From assembly GCA_964247055.1 (NCBI GenBank), contig OZ176057.1:2790001-2854000 (forward strand): 64,000 nt of DNA, read 5' to 3'. Positions within the stretch are counted from its first letter, which is position 1, and the number at the start of each line of letters is the position of its first letter. The notes under the pieces are model-generated. The model was given only the letters and a program-made list of their open reading frames with translations, made no database searches and was not told the DNA's origin. Positions 1 to 12,390 of the stretch are shown piece by piece. A program made the translations under genes and the position numbers. Source of the stretch: Paragordius varius. Its lineage: Eukaryota > Nematomorpha.

Positions 1-204
1 CACCGTAAGATTCAGGCTAAAGGCTTTTTCACTTAGGGCATCTGCAAAAAGAGGTTTCAAATTAATATTAATAAAATTAATTTATGATATTTTAATTATT
101 TAATCAGGTTAAGAAAGTTCATTTTTTGTTAAAATTATCAAATGGGAAATTATATAGAAAATTGTATTCCCGTAACATATTATTCAAAATTTATTATATA
201 TGGC
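1..204. other. flank of hAT-A1
   Basis: Short AT-rich flank with no gene seen. Its last eight bases, TATATGGC (197-204), are the left target-site duplication of the hAT element that follows. Confidence 0.5.
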
Positions 205-3200
205 TAAAATGACCAGATTTTTTGAAAGAAAAAGCGGGACAAATTCGAGAAGGGGGGGTCATTGGGGGGTACAACCAAAAATTTTTATACAAAAAATTTA
301 TTGTAATATTTATTTATTTTTAACACAAATACATTATAAATATAAAAAATTTGTACCTCACAGGTTGTTTGTACCTTATTCAATAAATTTACATGTGCAC
401 GAACAAAGGGTGAAGTGATTGTAATATTCTAGAAAAAAATATTAAAGACGAAATCATCACAAAGTGCGCTGGGTGATGCAAGAAGCGGCACAAAAAATAT
501 TTTTAACAATTTAGCGAATAATTTTAATCAAAACATTATTGGCAGATACACAACGCTATTCAAACAGCTACTGATTTGTTACCCCTGGATGTGGAAAATA
601 TAGATGTTAAAATGCTTGGATATTGTAGAACTGTTGGTTAGCTATTTTGCCAGCGATTGAAATATTTATAAAAATGTGATCTCCTAGAATCCTATTTTTT
701 ATCACAGGACAAAGGTCATTCCAAGTCAAAAAAGGTTAGAAAATAATTTTATACCATTACCTAATCGCAATATTATAAAGCATCCAGAAAAACAAGGCTC
801 AATGAATAGCCAAAATATAAAATTTTTATACAAACAGAAACGATTATTTGGAAGACAAGACGGTGCACAATGACACTTTTTTATGAAGTCTCATTATTAA
901 ATAAATATATTGAATGAAAACTTATATTATGGACAACAGAAAAAAATACGTAGGATAGAAATGGTTAAAATAATCATTTTTAAACAAATTATGTTCCATA
1001 CAATAAATTTTAATTTTAGAATTTGCATTATCTTAACCTGAACCACTGCTAGTGAACGCGTTTTTCCACACTAAATTAAGTAAGGACACGGAATCAAATT
1101 TAAATGTTGAATAAAAGCGATTTTATGTGTTCAAATATAATTTGACAAATTATGAAGACTTATACAATATTTTAAGTAATTTTGTTTATTTTTAACATAA
1201 AAACTTTGTAAATATAAGAAAATATTGTATTCTTTGGTATATTTTTTGTTCGAGTGAATGCGTTTTAGCAGATTGTCATCATATTTTAAAATATTGTAGA
1301 AGTCTTCACAAGAATTTGTCAAATTATATTTGACAGATAAAACGGCCTTTAAAGTCATTTAAATTTGATTTTTCCGATGTCCACACCTGATTTACTATGG
1401 AATCGCGCTCAGTAGCAGCGTAGGTTCCAGGTAAAGATAGTGCAAATTACAAAATTTTTAAAATATTATTTTATGGAACATAGTTTGTTTCAAAATGATG
1501 AAATATTTCTAACCATTTCTACTGATTTTTTTTCTGTTGTCCATAATTTAAGTTTTTCATTATTGATATATTTTATAACTAATGATACTTCTGAAAAAAG
1601 ATCATATTCTGAAAGGTTACTTTTTGGGAATTTTTGGGAGATGCAGATGTAATCAAATGATTTTTGAACATCGCAACAATTAATCCAATGAAAATGATCA
1701 ATTTCATTGAATTGCACCGTCAAGTCTTCCAAAAAATCTTTACAGTTTGTATAAAACATTTTTATATGGTACAGGATATCGTAGGGATTTATTAAGCGTT
1801 TTTCTAAATTATTTATTATATTGCGGATGGTTAAAGGTATAAAATTATTTTCTAACCATTCTTGACATTGGAATTTTAGGTTACTAACTTCGTTGGCTAC
1901 TGGATTGCCAAAATTTTGTCACCTTCTATAAATTTAATAACATTTTGAAAGAGAGAAGCTTGATTATGTAAGAATTCTAACCATATTTTTGAAGAATCAC
2001 TTTCAAAAAACTTTTTTAAAGTTGTAGGACATTTGTCCTGTGATAAAAAAAGATTTTAAAGGATCATTTAAAAAATTTTCGATAGCTGGCATAAAAGCTA
2101 ACCAATAAGTTTTACAATATCCAAGCATTTTTTGATATTAAACTTCTGCACTTTCACAGAATTCTTTAAGCGTTTCAATACGTACCGTGTATATACATAA
2201 AAATAATAATATATTTTAATAACTACATTTTCAACATCTAGGGGTAACAAATCAGCAGCTGTTTGAATAGCGTTGTGTATTATATGCGCTGCACACCCAA
2301 CGCCAATAATGTTTTGATTAGGATTATCTGCTAATTTATGAATATTATCATTCCGCTCCTTTTTCCACCGAAGTTCGTATTGGTGTTGTCAGCGCAATAT
2401 GCGATAATTTTGTCTTTTAAATTATTTTTTTCTAGAATATGCATTATTGTAGTAAATATTATTTCGGAATTTCCACCGGGTAGAGATTAAATCTAAAATT
2501 TTAATTTTTACTCCGGTTTCTGAATCAAAATATCTTATTAAAGTGGGAAATAATTTTGTTTCGTGGTAATTTGATGCATCAAAGTATAGGGATAAGAAAT
2601 TAATTTTCAACAAATCCTTTTGCATTTCAGAAAATGCATGTGGCGAAAGGACATTGCACACAATGGCTTCAGCCTTTGTACGGGCACATGTAATTTTTTT
2701 ATGGAATAGCGTGCGAATAACCTGTGAGGTACAGTCCATAGATCTAAAGGAATGATTGATTAACGGGGTGAAAAGATAATACGCCTCCGGCTAGTGCCAA
2801 ATTCTTTCCTCTCCAAAAGCGGTTTTTCGAAAAAAATCGCTCATTTTGTAAGATGATGCCGCCATATCTAAACATTTTTTATGTTTCTGTGTTTATGCTT
2901 TGTAATATCATGCTTGCCGCCATGTGCTAGGGTGAATTCCCCCTCGCATATAAGACATTTAACAGATGATTCATTCTTCGTTTTTTTTGATAAAAAGAAA
3001 ATCTTTCATTAATTCATCGTTGAATTTACAACCTCTTTTTGTGCTCATATTTATAAACTATTATTAGCATAATAAATATTATATTACCTTAATTTTCTGG
3101 AATAAACGTGTAAGGTACCGATTTGTAGTATCAATATGTCTTTTAATCTAGAGATTTGTGGTAGTAACTTGGCTTTTTGTTAATGATGACAGTAGTACTA

Positions 3201-3467
3201 GGAAGGAAAGTATATAATCATATTATATAAATTCAAAAAAAATAAATATTAATTTAAAAATAAAAAATTATAATTTTAATTTTATATAGATATTAAAGAT
3301 ATTTAATGATAAAAAATTTAAACGGATAAAAAAAATTTATTTGTATTAAAAAAAATTTTTTTATATAATCGTGAAAAAGCGGGACATTTTAAAAACGTAG
3401 CGGGAAGCGGGACAAAGTGTGAAAAAGCGGGACTGTCCCGCCAAAAGCGGGACGTCTGGTCACCTTA
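205..3467 (-). mobile_element. hAT transposon hAT-A1, decayed
   Basis: The ends are inverted: TAAAATGACCAGA at the left, and the complement of TAAGGTGACCAGACGTCCCG at the right. A perfect 8-bp duplication TATATGGC flanks them (197-204 and 3468-3475), the hallmark of hAT insertion. Minus-strand coding pieces include 2422-2739, with an aspartate-bearing catalytic-core stretch (YFDASNYHETKLFPTLIRYF), 1490-1759, and a C-terminal dimerisation-like ATER motif near 1410. Many stops break the transposase, so it is dead. The left 0.9 kb also holds a second, plus-strand, deleted copy of the same coding region (about 360-1190). Copy hAT-A2 lacks that extra segment. Confidence 0.88.
360..1190 (+). repeat. 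inverted, deleted second copy of the hAT-A coding region
   Basis: Plus-strand sequence here matches the complement of hAT-A coding sequence further right. Examples are the text around 370-400 against 2650-2720 (GTACCTCACAGGTT shared), 540-640 against 2240-2330, and an ASERVF-like dimerisation motif near 1050 against the minus-strand ATER motif near 1410. In hAT-A2 the terminal region runs straight into the segment that starts near 1220 here. The block is therefore an added inverted copy and gives hAT-A1 a partly palindromic structure. Confidence 0.65.
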
Positions 3468-3589
3468 TATATGGCATATGATTTTGAAATAACCTGTCCT
3501 CGTATTAAAAAATTGAGTTTTTTTACGTTTTCTATGCTAATTAGGTGGGTGGTATGATATTTCTTAATTTTTTCCTAAACTTTAATTTT

Positions 3590-4400
3590 TATTAGTTTTC
3601 TTATTTTTTGCATAAACAAATTTGAGATACTTTGTTGAAGCGTATTTCAACCTATTTTGAAGAATGATGGAAACGCTGTAACAACTATTTTGAAGAATGA
3701 TGGAAATGGTGTAACGCTATAATATATAATTAAACCCTTTTTCTAAATTCGATGATGTTGAACATTACTATAGTAATTTAAAGGTTTGCTTTCTTGCATA
3801 TTTTGGTGAATTTTTGTAAAACAAGATAATTCTGAGTGAGGAAAACGTATAGCATTATCGAAATATGTATATAAAGTATTAAACCGTTTATATTCCATCA
3901 TGCTGAAAATAGTATGAAGTACGCTTCAACAAAATTCTGTTAAAAAATAGATTTAAAGTATGCATTTTTTTAAAAATATAGATATCAAAATTTAACTTAT
4001 ATTTAAAATTATTGCACAATGTCGGAATTTTTGCGTTTTCTTTGAGAGAACAGTCCATTTTAAAAGAGCCAAAAAAATTGATACTTTCAGAGCACACATC
4101 TAACAATTTAAACTATTTAAAAATATTGTTTTGTTATTTATATGCAGTTAATGTTATATTTTAGTGATGTTTTGAAATAAAGCATTTAGTTTTCACTAAA
4201 AAATATATACTGCGCACTTTTTGCATATTTTATACGGAGCACCTAACATAAAAGTGTGAATAACTTTCTTTAATAACTTGTAAGGGTTAAAACCAAAAGC
4301 ACCATGATAATCCTGATATGTTCCTATCATAATATATATAAATATTTGATCAGGATATTTTTTGTGAAAACTGTGTTTTATACCACATTGATGGTGTAAA
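3590..4400. repeat. dispersed repeat R1, copy 1
   Basis: One of three related AT-rich segments, the others being 11060-11740 and 17290-17960. It shares ACCAAAAGCACCATGATAAT near 4290 with copy 2, and an AATAACTTTCTTT motif near 4260 with copy 3. Its left part has a short local duplication (GAAGAATGATGGAAA twice, 3660-3710). No terminal repeats or protein were recognised. Confidence 0.55.
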
Positions 4401-5025
4401 AACAGGCAAAGTATGATTTAATTTTGTACTGCGTCCAAGTTAAAAATATCTGGTCACATTAGTAATGACGAAAGTTTGTGTAGTAAACGATGTGGTTGTT
4501 TATCCTAACCCCATCTACCGACGATGATTTTAGCGAACATTTGAATAGTGAATTACGCTAGACAACAATTTTTCTGCCATAATTTTTTACATCTGATATT
4601 TACTATCATTTTAACACCAAATAAATAAAATATATTCGACCTAAGAATTTTATATAATTTATTTTTTCATTATGCGCCCCCTTATCAAAATTTTACTAAA
4701 AAATGTTTTTCTTTGAAAATCTACAACAACCCTTTTGTAATATATCATTCGAAACAGTAATGAGAATAAAATGCATACTCAATGTTTTACATCGATCACG
4801 CGAAGCAAGTTTTTTTAATCTATATATTTTTAAAACTAATGGATGAAATCAGTTCAAACTTTGTTTAGAGGGCAATGAATCCCCAAAAAAGTTAACAAGA
4901 GAGTTTTAGCATTAAATCACTTATTTAATGATATGTCATTCAAAATAGCCATCTATTATTTTTTGTATTTTAAAGAAATCATCATATCAATATTAATTAT
5001 TTTCTTAGAAGGACTTAAATTGTAT
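4401..5025. other. AT-rich stretch, nothing recognised
   Basis: No open frame with recognisable protein, no terminal repeats and no RNA gene seen. Confidence 0.4.
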
Positions 5026-5095
5026 CCAGAATTGTGAAAGCCTCAACACTCGCCTACCCACTGACAGGGATGATGAAAATTTGTTTTAGATCACT
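5026..5095 (-). mobile_element. SINE body relic
   Basis: The reverse complement carries GGGTAGGCGAGTGTTGAGGC followed by TTTCACA. This matches the body of the tRNA-headed SINE at 50395-50540 (GGGCAGGCGAGTGTTAAAGC then CTTCACA). The tRNA-like head is not visible here, so this is a 5'-truncated copy. Confidence 0.5.
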
Positions 5096-5364
5096 TATTT
5101 TAGGGCGATTTTACATCTTTAATTTTGTATTTCAAACACAAATGGATAGCGATCTATTCGTATATATATGGGCATTCATTGAAATTTTTTAGGTAATGTA
5201 ACCAACCACCTTTTAAAGTTTTGCTAATTAGGTAGACATTATAGAATTTTTTTAAAAAGTATCAATTTTAATAAATATTTGTGAGCATATTCTTCCAAAT
5301 TATGGATTATTTTTTCGCGGGGAGCATCTGAATTCCCGGAGGGCTGCGTGTTGGACACCCCTTG

Positions 5365-5698
5365 TTCTAGACCAGTGGTGCCCAACATGCGTGCTTCGGC
5401 CCTTCGAGTTATGCTGCACGCGAAATATAAAAACCAAAATACAAATACTACATTTTTAAAGAATACTCATATAAATCTTAGGTAAAATTATATTAAACTA
5501 TTCACAGAATAATCATTATATAACAAAGTACTAGCGCGAAATAAATTAGAGTCATATATTTTTGGTCTTTTTAGCCCTGTCTTGTACAAACATAAAATAT
5601 TTTTTATCAATGCTCCTATATTTTAAGTGCGGGGGCCGCCTGTTTTTTGCGTTATTAACGCGGACCCGCTGTGTGTTCGCTACATCCCTTTTCCAGAC
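5365..5698. mobile_element. non-autonomous hAT (MITE), ~318 bp
   Basis: The element runs from CAGTGGTGCCCAACATGCG (5373) to a degenerate inverted end near 5690. It is flanked by TTCTAGAC (5365-5372) and TTCCAGAC (5691-5698), an 8-bp duplication matching at 7 of 8 bases. A second hAT-like terminus (complement CAAGGGGTGTCCAACACGC) ends at 5364, exactly at this target duplication, so two hAT ends abut here. No coding capacity. Confidence 0.55.
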
Positions 5699-6150
5699 CT
5701 CTTTTAAGTGTAGCGCTAACCTGTCCCATCATCAAAGATTTGTAAAATAAGATAGATTTTATAATTTTGCATATGCAGATGGTTTCACAAACATAAAAGA
5801 TTGATAACTCAGGAATCGATCTATATTAATTATCTAGATATCATTATATGTTTAAAAGGTGTTTCCCCTCGCATTTGAGGATGATTCTAAGCTTTCTTTT
5901 TTTTGTACTTGGCTTACGACAAGGAAATATCCATGCTTATTTTTTTATAAAATAGAGATGGGTTTTGATACAAATTTAGGACTGTAAGCCCATTCAAAAT
6001 AATTTTATAACATTCATTGCTCCAGCCTGTAATTATAAGGGTTTTTTAAAAAATTAGGAATGCTAAGTCTCTAATTATAACAATATTTTTCTAAAGATCT
6101 TTTTTAGTATCACTACTAGAATTTCATAATTTTCAGGGATGCGATGAATG
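5699..6150. other. AT-rich stretch beside the LTR fossil
   Basis: No gene recognised. It may include the untranslated 3' part of the gypsy element to its right, but no LTR could be delimited by eye. Confidence 0.3.
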
Positions 6151-9100
6151 CGAGTTTATAAATTACCTCATAGGGTTAGCGATGTCCAAATATTGTTATT
6201 ATTGTTATCATTGCTACTTTCATTATTATTATCATTTATTTTATCATTATTATTGTCATTACTATTGTTATTATTATCAATACTACTACCATTATTAATA
6301 TTGTTATTGTCTATATTACTATCATTACTATTGTTTGGAGTAACCGGTGCGGGTGAGTTGGCCGGTAGGTCTACGTGTTTCAACTGATCTGCATGCTTTC
6401 TGACAATCTTCTGGTTTACCTGATCCCACACACTGTACGAAAGGAGACCCGTTCTATCAACAACATCGCCGGCTCGCCATCCAAAATTTTGTTCGTTTCT
6501 CATCATTACGGGTTGGTTTATTGAGAATTCACGGCGTGGACGGGGTGCGTCTAAGATTGTTGCTTTTGTGTTGATCCAGGTGAGGGGTGTTTGAGATACT
6601 CGTTTGAAGATTAGTTGAAACGGGGTTTCTTTTGTAGTCGCATGTATTGAATTACGGTACGACCATAGAGTGGTATTGAAAGCTTTTTGTGGTGAAATAT
6701 TATCATTTTTGATTTTTCTATACTTGCCCTTGAGGGTCCCCACTAACCTTTCTACCATCCCATTACTTTTAGGATGATAGGGGGTTACCCTCACGTGTTA
6801 AAACCCAAGTTTGTTAGAGTGGATGTGAAGTACGAATTACTAAAATAAGAAGCATTATCACTAATTACAGTCCTCGGAAACCCAAACCTGGCAAAGGTTT
6901 CCTCGAGTTTATGCACTATGTTTACCGAATTAACCCGTTTTAACATGAACCCTTCCGACCATTTTGATGAGCTATCAATCAATAATAACCAATAATACCC
7001 GTCAACTGGTCCCGCTATATCGATGTGTAACCGCTCCCATATCGCAGCATTTGGATCCCATTGATAAGTCGGATTTTCACCTAGGCTTGGCTTGTTTACT
7101 TGACATGAACTACACTCACTGTATCTTCTTACCAAATCGTTCTCTAATTTTGGCCAAAAACAGGTAAACCTTGCCATTGCTTTCATTGTTTCTACATTAT
7201 TGTGCCCGCTGTGTAAATAATTGACCACATTTGCCTGTAAGCTTTCTGGGATGATAATTCGATCGTTTAAACTGAGCAATCCGTATTGGTACGAAATCTC
7301 TCCCTTCCGGTTCGTAAACCCAGCCAACTCAACATCACTCCAATCTTGGTTATGAATCGCCTTAATTACTTTCTGCAAAATTTTATCCTTAACCGTTTCT
7401 CTCCGAATTTCATCGCGACTTAACTGAACGTTATGACAATTTAGGAACCTGAGATGTCTAGTTACCATGTAATCTCTATCGATTGTGTCAACATTATCAT
7501 CACCGGGACATCTTGACAAGTAATCGGCTCTATTTTTCGGACCCGCCTGATAACTTAGTTCAAAATCATAATCATTCAGTCGGTTAACCCATCTTAAAAC
7601 TTTCGCATTCTGAATTTCTTTCAAATTTCTATCCCTATTTATCAACCTAACCAGTGGTAAGTGGTCTGTCAAAATTTCAGACTTTCTACCATAAATGAAG
7701 TTGTGAAACTTTTCTAATGCAAAAACAATAGCCTTTAATTCTTTTTCTATCGTGGAGTAGTTCAATTCTGCGGTACTACATTTTCTTGAACCATAGGCAA
7801 TGGGTTTCCTTTCACCATTTACAACATGACTTAAAATACATCCAAACCCTATATCTGAGGCATCGGTTTCAATTACTAACTTTCTATCCGGATTGTATGG
7901 TGTTAACTTGTTCACTTAATAATTCCTTAGGGCTTTCCAACAATTCTCATGTTTTTCCGACCAGTTCCATCTGACGTTCTTACTTGTTAAACTATGTAAA
8001 TCACTTACAATCAATTGAAGCTTGGGTATAAATCTTTCATGAAACGTTAAAAATCCTAGAAAACTTCTTAAAGATTTTTTATCCACAGGTTTTTTAAAAT
8101 CATTGATTGCTTTTACTTTATTCTTGCAAGGACTTATACCTTTATTACTTATTTCAAATCCCAGATAACTTACTGAAGGTTCACCAATTTTTATTTTATC
8201 TTTTCTTAATCTAAAACCTGCTAATTCTAATCGATTTAAAACATTATTAAGATTTATTAAGTGTTCCTGTTCAGATTTGCCAGTTACTAAAACATCATCT
8301 AAATATTCACAAGTGCCGGGACAATCTTTTATAACCTGGTCCATGATTCGTTGGAAAATTATTGGTGCTGTTGACAGTCCGAAAGGCATCCTTTTGTAGC
8401 GAAAAAATCCTTTGTGAGTCGCAATTAAGAGATCTTGTGATTCTTTGGTTATGGGCATTTGTAGATAGGCATCTTTCAAGTCAATCTTAGTGAAAACTTG
8501 GCCTTCGCCAATCTTACTCACTAAATCATCAAACGTTGGAATGATATGAGAGTCCTCAGTGAGCCACTTGTTGATGGTAACTCTAAAATCGCTGCAAATT
8601 CTTACCTCTCCATTCGCTTTGAGCACATTAACGGTGGGCGTGGCCCATGTCAGAGGTGTAAGGTTGGGATCTATAGGCTCCAGAATTTCTAACTTTTGTA
8701 ATCTTAGTAATTCATTTTCAACTTTTGCTCTTAGGGGAAACGGTACTCGGCGGCAAGGCCAAACTTTGGGGGAGGCATTGGGTGCTATATGAATTGTAAC
8801 TGGCTCAATGTAACCTAATTCCTCTTTAAATAGATTAGGGAAATTATCAATAATTTTATCAAGTTTAAGAAAGTTAATTCGTACTTTAGGAATGTCGAGG
8901 TTAAATCTCGTGATCCAATCCAAGCCACAAATGAGCGGTGCCTTTGACATTTTTTCTTTCAATACACAACATTCTGCGTTCCCCAAGTTTTGCCCATTGA
9001 TTTGCACTGTGACTGTTGTTACGCTCAGTAGAGGTAATATGCTATTATTGTAGGCTTTTACTGACGGTATGGGTCTAATAATTGGCTTGCCAATTTGTTT

Positions 9101-10075
9101 CCAGGTTTCAAAGCTGATAACACTGATGTCAGCTCCAGTATCATAGATAAACGTTTGTTCTGTGTTGTTTATCATTATTTTTACGGTCCATATTTTTGGC
9201 AGTGTTTTTTGATCTACACATTTTTGCGAAGTGATGAGGTTTTCCGCATTTATTGCAATTGCGGTTTCAGGCAGGACATTGTTTGGTCCATGGCTATTAC
9301 CACAACGATTGCACGAATGTGTTAGGGGTTTTGCTGTTGGCTGTCGTGAACGCATGGCCTTATTATTATTGGTATGTTGTAATCGATTTAAATTATTACC
9401 ATTGTTATAATTGGTATTATCATTATTGTTATGAAGGCCAGCCCTGGCAGCCTCGTGTGCTAGTGCGAGATCCACTATCGTTTCTAGAGGCACGGGTTGT
9501 CCGTTGATCTCGGCATCGGGATACCTTAAATGTATGTCAATTTCCAATTGTGGTTGCCGTAACCCAACGACGAAGGCATCCCGAATCCGTTCCTCTATTG
9601 AATCATTAAATTTTGCCTCTTCGGCTGCGATCTTTACCCGTTCTAAAAATTGGGTAAACGATTCGGTGTTGTTCCGCACAAGTCGAAAAAACTCAATGCT
9701 TTGGAATTTTGACTTTGTGGGATTGAATACCTTTAAACCCGTTGCCATTATCTCGGTCCATGCTGCATCTTTTATCTTTTTCGGATAGAGTCGTTGGTTG
9801 ATTTTGCGTACCACCATTAGACCACCATACGTAAGCAGGGTTGTTTTAACGGCTTGTTCTGTAACAGGGATATCTTTTGCCTCCATAACATTTGTCATAT
9901 ACTCAACGTATTCCTTAAACTTAATATTATCATTATATTTTTCGATGCATAGGTTAGCGAGATTGATTGGCGTTGTCATGTTCGATTGGGTATCAGTAAG
10001 ACCTTCACTAGCACTAGCTTAGTTCGGTACTCGAATTGGCTACCAATGTTATCTTGTAAAGATGAGGAGATAATA
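6150..10075 (-). mobile_element. Ty3/gypsy LTR retrotransposon fossil, gypsy-1
   Basis: Minus-strand gag-pol of the Ty3/gypsy type. Parts in order: gag-like region (about 9979-9250) with a cysteine cluster, aspartic protease with a DTGA motif (about 9190-9000), reverse transcriptase with YLDD (about 8850-8050), RNase H (about 7900-7500), integrase (about 7350-6450), and an Asn/Asp/Ser-rich tail (about 6350-6170). A TTGGTAGCC primer-site-like stretch sits just inside the presumed upstream LTR near 10045. Most of the coding region is readable and it looks nearly whole, with about two breaks. A matching pair of LTRs could not be found by eye, so age cannot be read from them; the long open frames suggest a fairly young copy. 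Confidence 0.88.
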
Positions 10076-10354
10076 TAAGAAATGTGAAATGAGTTATTTA
10101 TTTGGTTTTTTTAGGGTGTATATATAGTAATTTTAGTTGTACATGATTTGCATTATATCAATAAAATTTCAAGTAACAAAGGTTATAATATTTACATATT
10201 ACACAAAAAATATAGAAAATAATCCAATTCAAATAACGGTGAAAGTTATGATATATAACCAAGGTATGTACATTTGCATGTAACACAGAAAATTATGATT
10301 TAAAAATAAAGTATATCTTTCAGATTTGCATAACATATATCTAGAATAATTTTG
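10076..10354. other. probable LTR-derived flank of gypsy-1
   Basis: AT-rich sequence just outside the primer-site-like stretch. By position it should be the upstream LTR, but no second copy was found to confirm its edges. Confidence 0.3.
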
Positions 10355-10726
10355 TGCTAGGGGGGGAGGGTTTTTTGAAAAAAGGGACAATAAAACGGGT
10401 AAAAAGAGGGCCTAAATTAAAAAAGCGAGACGACTATGTTTGGCACAATCGAAAATAAAACAATTATATTTGAAATTGAATGGTGCAACACTTTTTCAGG
10501 AAAATTGTCTCAAAGACACGATTTTTGTGGACTTCTGTTTTCAAAAAAACCCGTTTTTTACACCGGTTGGGCCCGAACTGGGGGCCTAAATTAAAAAAAG
10601 GGCGAAGTTATTGTCGGGGCATTTATTAATAATATATTTTTTTGATATTTGGATTTGCATGGGTTTACCGGTTTTCCGGAAACAGATCACAAAGCCAGAA
10701 TTTTCCATTTTTATAAATATAGATGA
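10355..10726 (-). mobile_element. Helitron 5'-end fragment, copy A
   Basis: On the minus strand it starts TCATCTATATTTATAAAAAT, the same 5' terminus as the large Helitron (38144) and the non-autonomous Helitron (49402). It then runs about 370 bp through the shared unit (plus-strand hallmark GTCTCAAAGACACGATTTTT) and stops near TTTTTTGAAAAAAG. No 3' hairpin end is present. The fragment in hAT-B1 stops at the same place, hinting at a short derivative family with its own boundary. Confidence 0.65.
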
Positions 10727-11059
10727 AAGGTAAACGTAAGGATTTTCATGGTGCGTTTGGTTTTGCTACTTAAGAAAAAGAAAGTTATATACACTTTTGT
10801 GGTAAGTGATCCATCTCATAAATTACAAAATTCATTCACAGTTTTATTAAATAATATTATTTTGGTGAAACCTAAACTTCAAAAAATATCATTATAATAT
10901 ATATCCACTACATAAAAAACAAAACAATACTTTCAAAAAAATCTGATTTTTCAGGCGTAGAAGAAATTACAAATTTATTTTTCTCTTGTAAATTAGACTA
11001 GTTTACTTAAAATAAACAATGCCGAGATTGCGATAAAAACTTTGAATATATTATTTTGA

Positions 11060-11740
11060 TATATAGTTTTTTACTTTTTAGGAAATTTTGTTGAAGTGTA
11101 CTTTATATCGTTTTGAGGTTTCGTGGAAACAGTTAAAATGCGCTTTATGATATTAAAAAATACTTTTTCTTTATAGTTCGATGATACGCTCAGAATTTTC
11201 TTAAATTCGTTCGTCTTCAAATTTGATATAATTAAATTGTGTCTTTTACAAAAAAACCAAGATTTTACAGCAAACGCATTTAAATTCAAATTTTGAAGCG
11301 ATGTGTTCAGCATTATCGAAATATATATAAAAAATGTTTTTACAATATTTTCGTTTTTATAACATTTCTTAGTCAAATAATAAGGAGTACATTAAAAAAT
11401 ATATGAAAACTTATATAAAATTTTATTGCTTAATCTCGGCTTTTTAAGCGTTCATTTGAGGAGTGAAAAAATTTAGGGCCTTTGAAGCATATATCCAAAA
11501 ATTAAATTTGAAATATATTGTTTTGCCTTTTATATGTAGTTTATGATATATTTGGTTATATCATTTGGAATGAAGTATTTAGCGTTTACCAAATTGTTAA
11601 AAAATATGTGTCAATTACATTATTTTCTGATATCGAGCTATACTACAAAATTGATAATTTTTTTATTTCACTCGTAAGGTTCAAAACCAAAAGCACCATG
11701 ATAATCCTGATATATTTTCCCATCAAAATATCTATATTTT
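11060..11740. repeat. dispersed repeat R1, copy 2
   Basis: Shares ACCAAAAGCACCATGATAAT (near 11685) and a GCATTATCGAAATAT stretch (near 11312) with copy 1 at 3590-4400. No protein recognised. Confidence 0.5.
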
Positions 11741-12390
11741 ATCATAATACACTTTTATAGCCCCCCGATCTAGAAGGCAGTGTATGTTATTAAATATTAT
11801 AGCAAAACGGAAGTAGGAAGCCCTTATCTAAAATAAAAAATAAAATTTTACTTTTGCATTGGAATATAACATTTTCATTTCACTCCTTCTATTTAAATTA
11901 GGGTAGGTAGATATTCCCGGCATGTTTAAAATAGAAAACTTTACTAAGAATGGAAGGAATTGAAACCATGGCAAAGTTTTGCCCACTTGTATAATAGTAA
12001 TACACTGAAAAATAAAATGATCATTATAATTGATTTTTATAGTTAAACTTAACGTTAAATATTTAGTCAACACGACATATCTGCATTTGCTAAATTTAAT
12101 AATTATACATACACCACTTTTTCTGTTTCTATCAATGTTAAATGTGATTTAAATTACAATGACGTCGAAATAGTTTGATATTTAAACTAAATTTTATTAA
12201 GATAATTAAAAAAGCATAAATTTAAATTATGACCCTTTCTTTCAGTAGTTTTTTAAAAATATCAACTTAAATATAGTCTGAGTAGACCCAGAAAAGATAA
12301 TCAAACACCCGCCTTATAACATCCAATCTGATCATTTATCCTCAGACAGATCCGCCTAAAGAAAATTTAAGTCTAGGAAAATGTAAACAA
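11741..12390. other. AT-rich stretch, nothing recognised
   Basis: No recognisable coding or repeat structure was seen on either strand. Confidence 0.4.

Noticed and set aside
6148-6387. Leu/Ser-rich plus-strand frame
   Set aside because: It is the opposite strand of the Asn/Asp-rich low-complexity tail of gypsy-1.
11071-11376. 101-residue minus-strand frame
   Set aside because: Lies in dispersed repeat R1, has no recognisable motif, and the other R1 copies do not keep it open.
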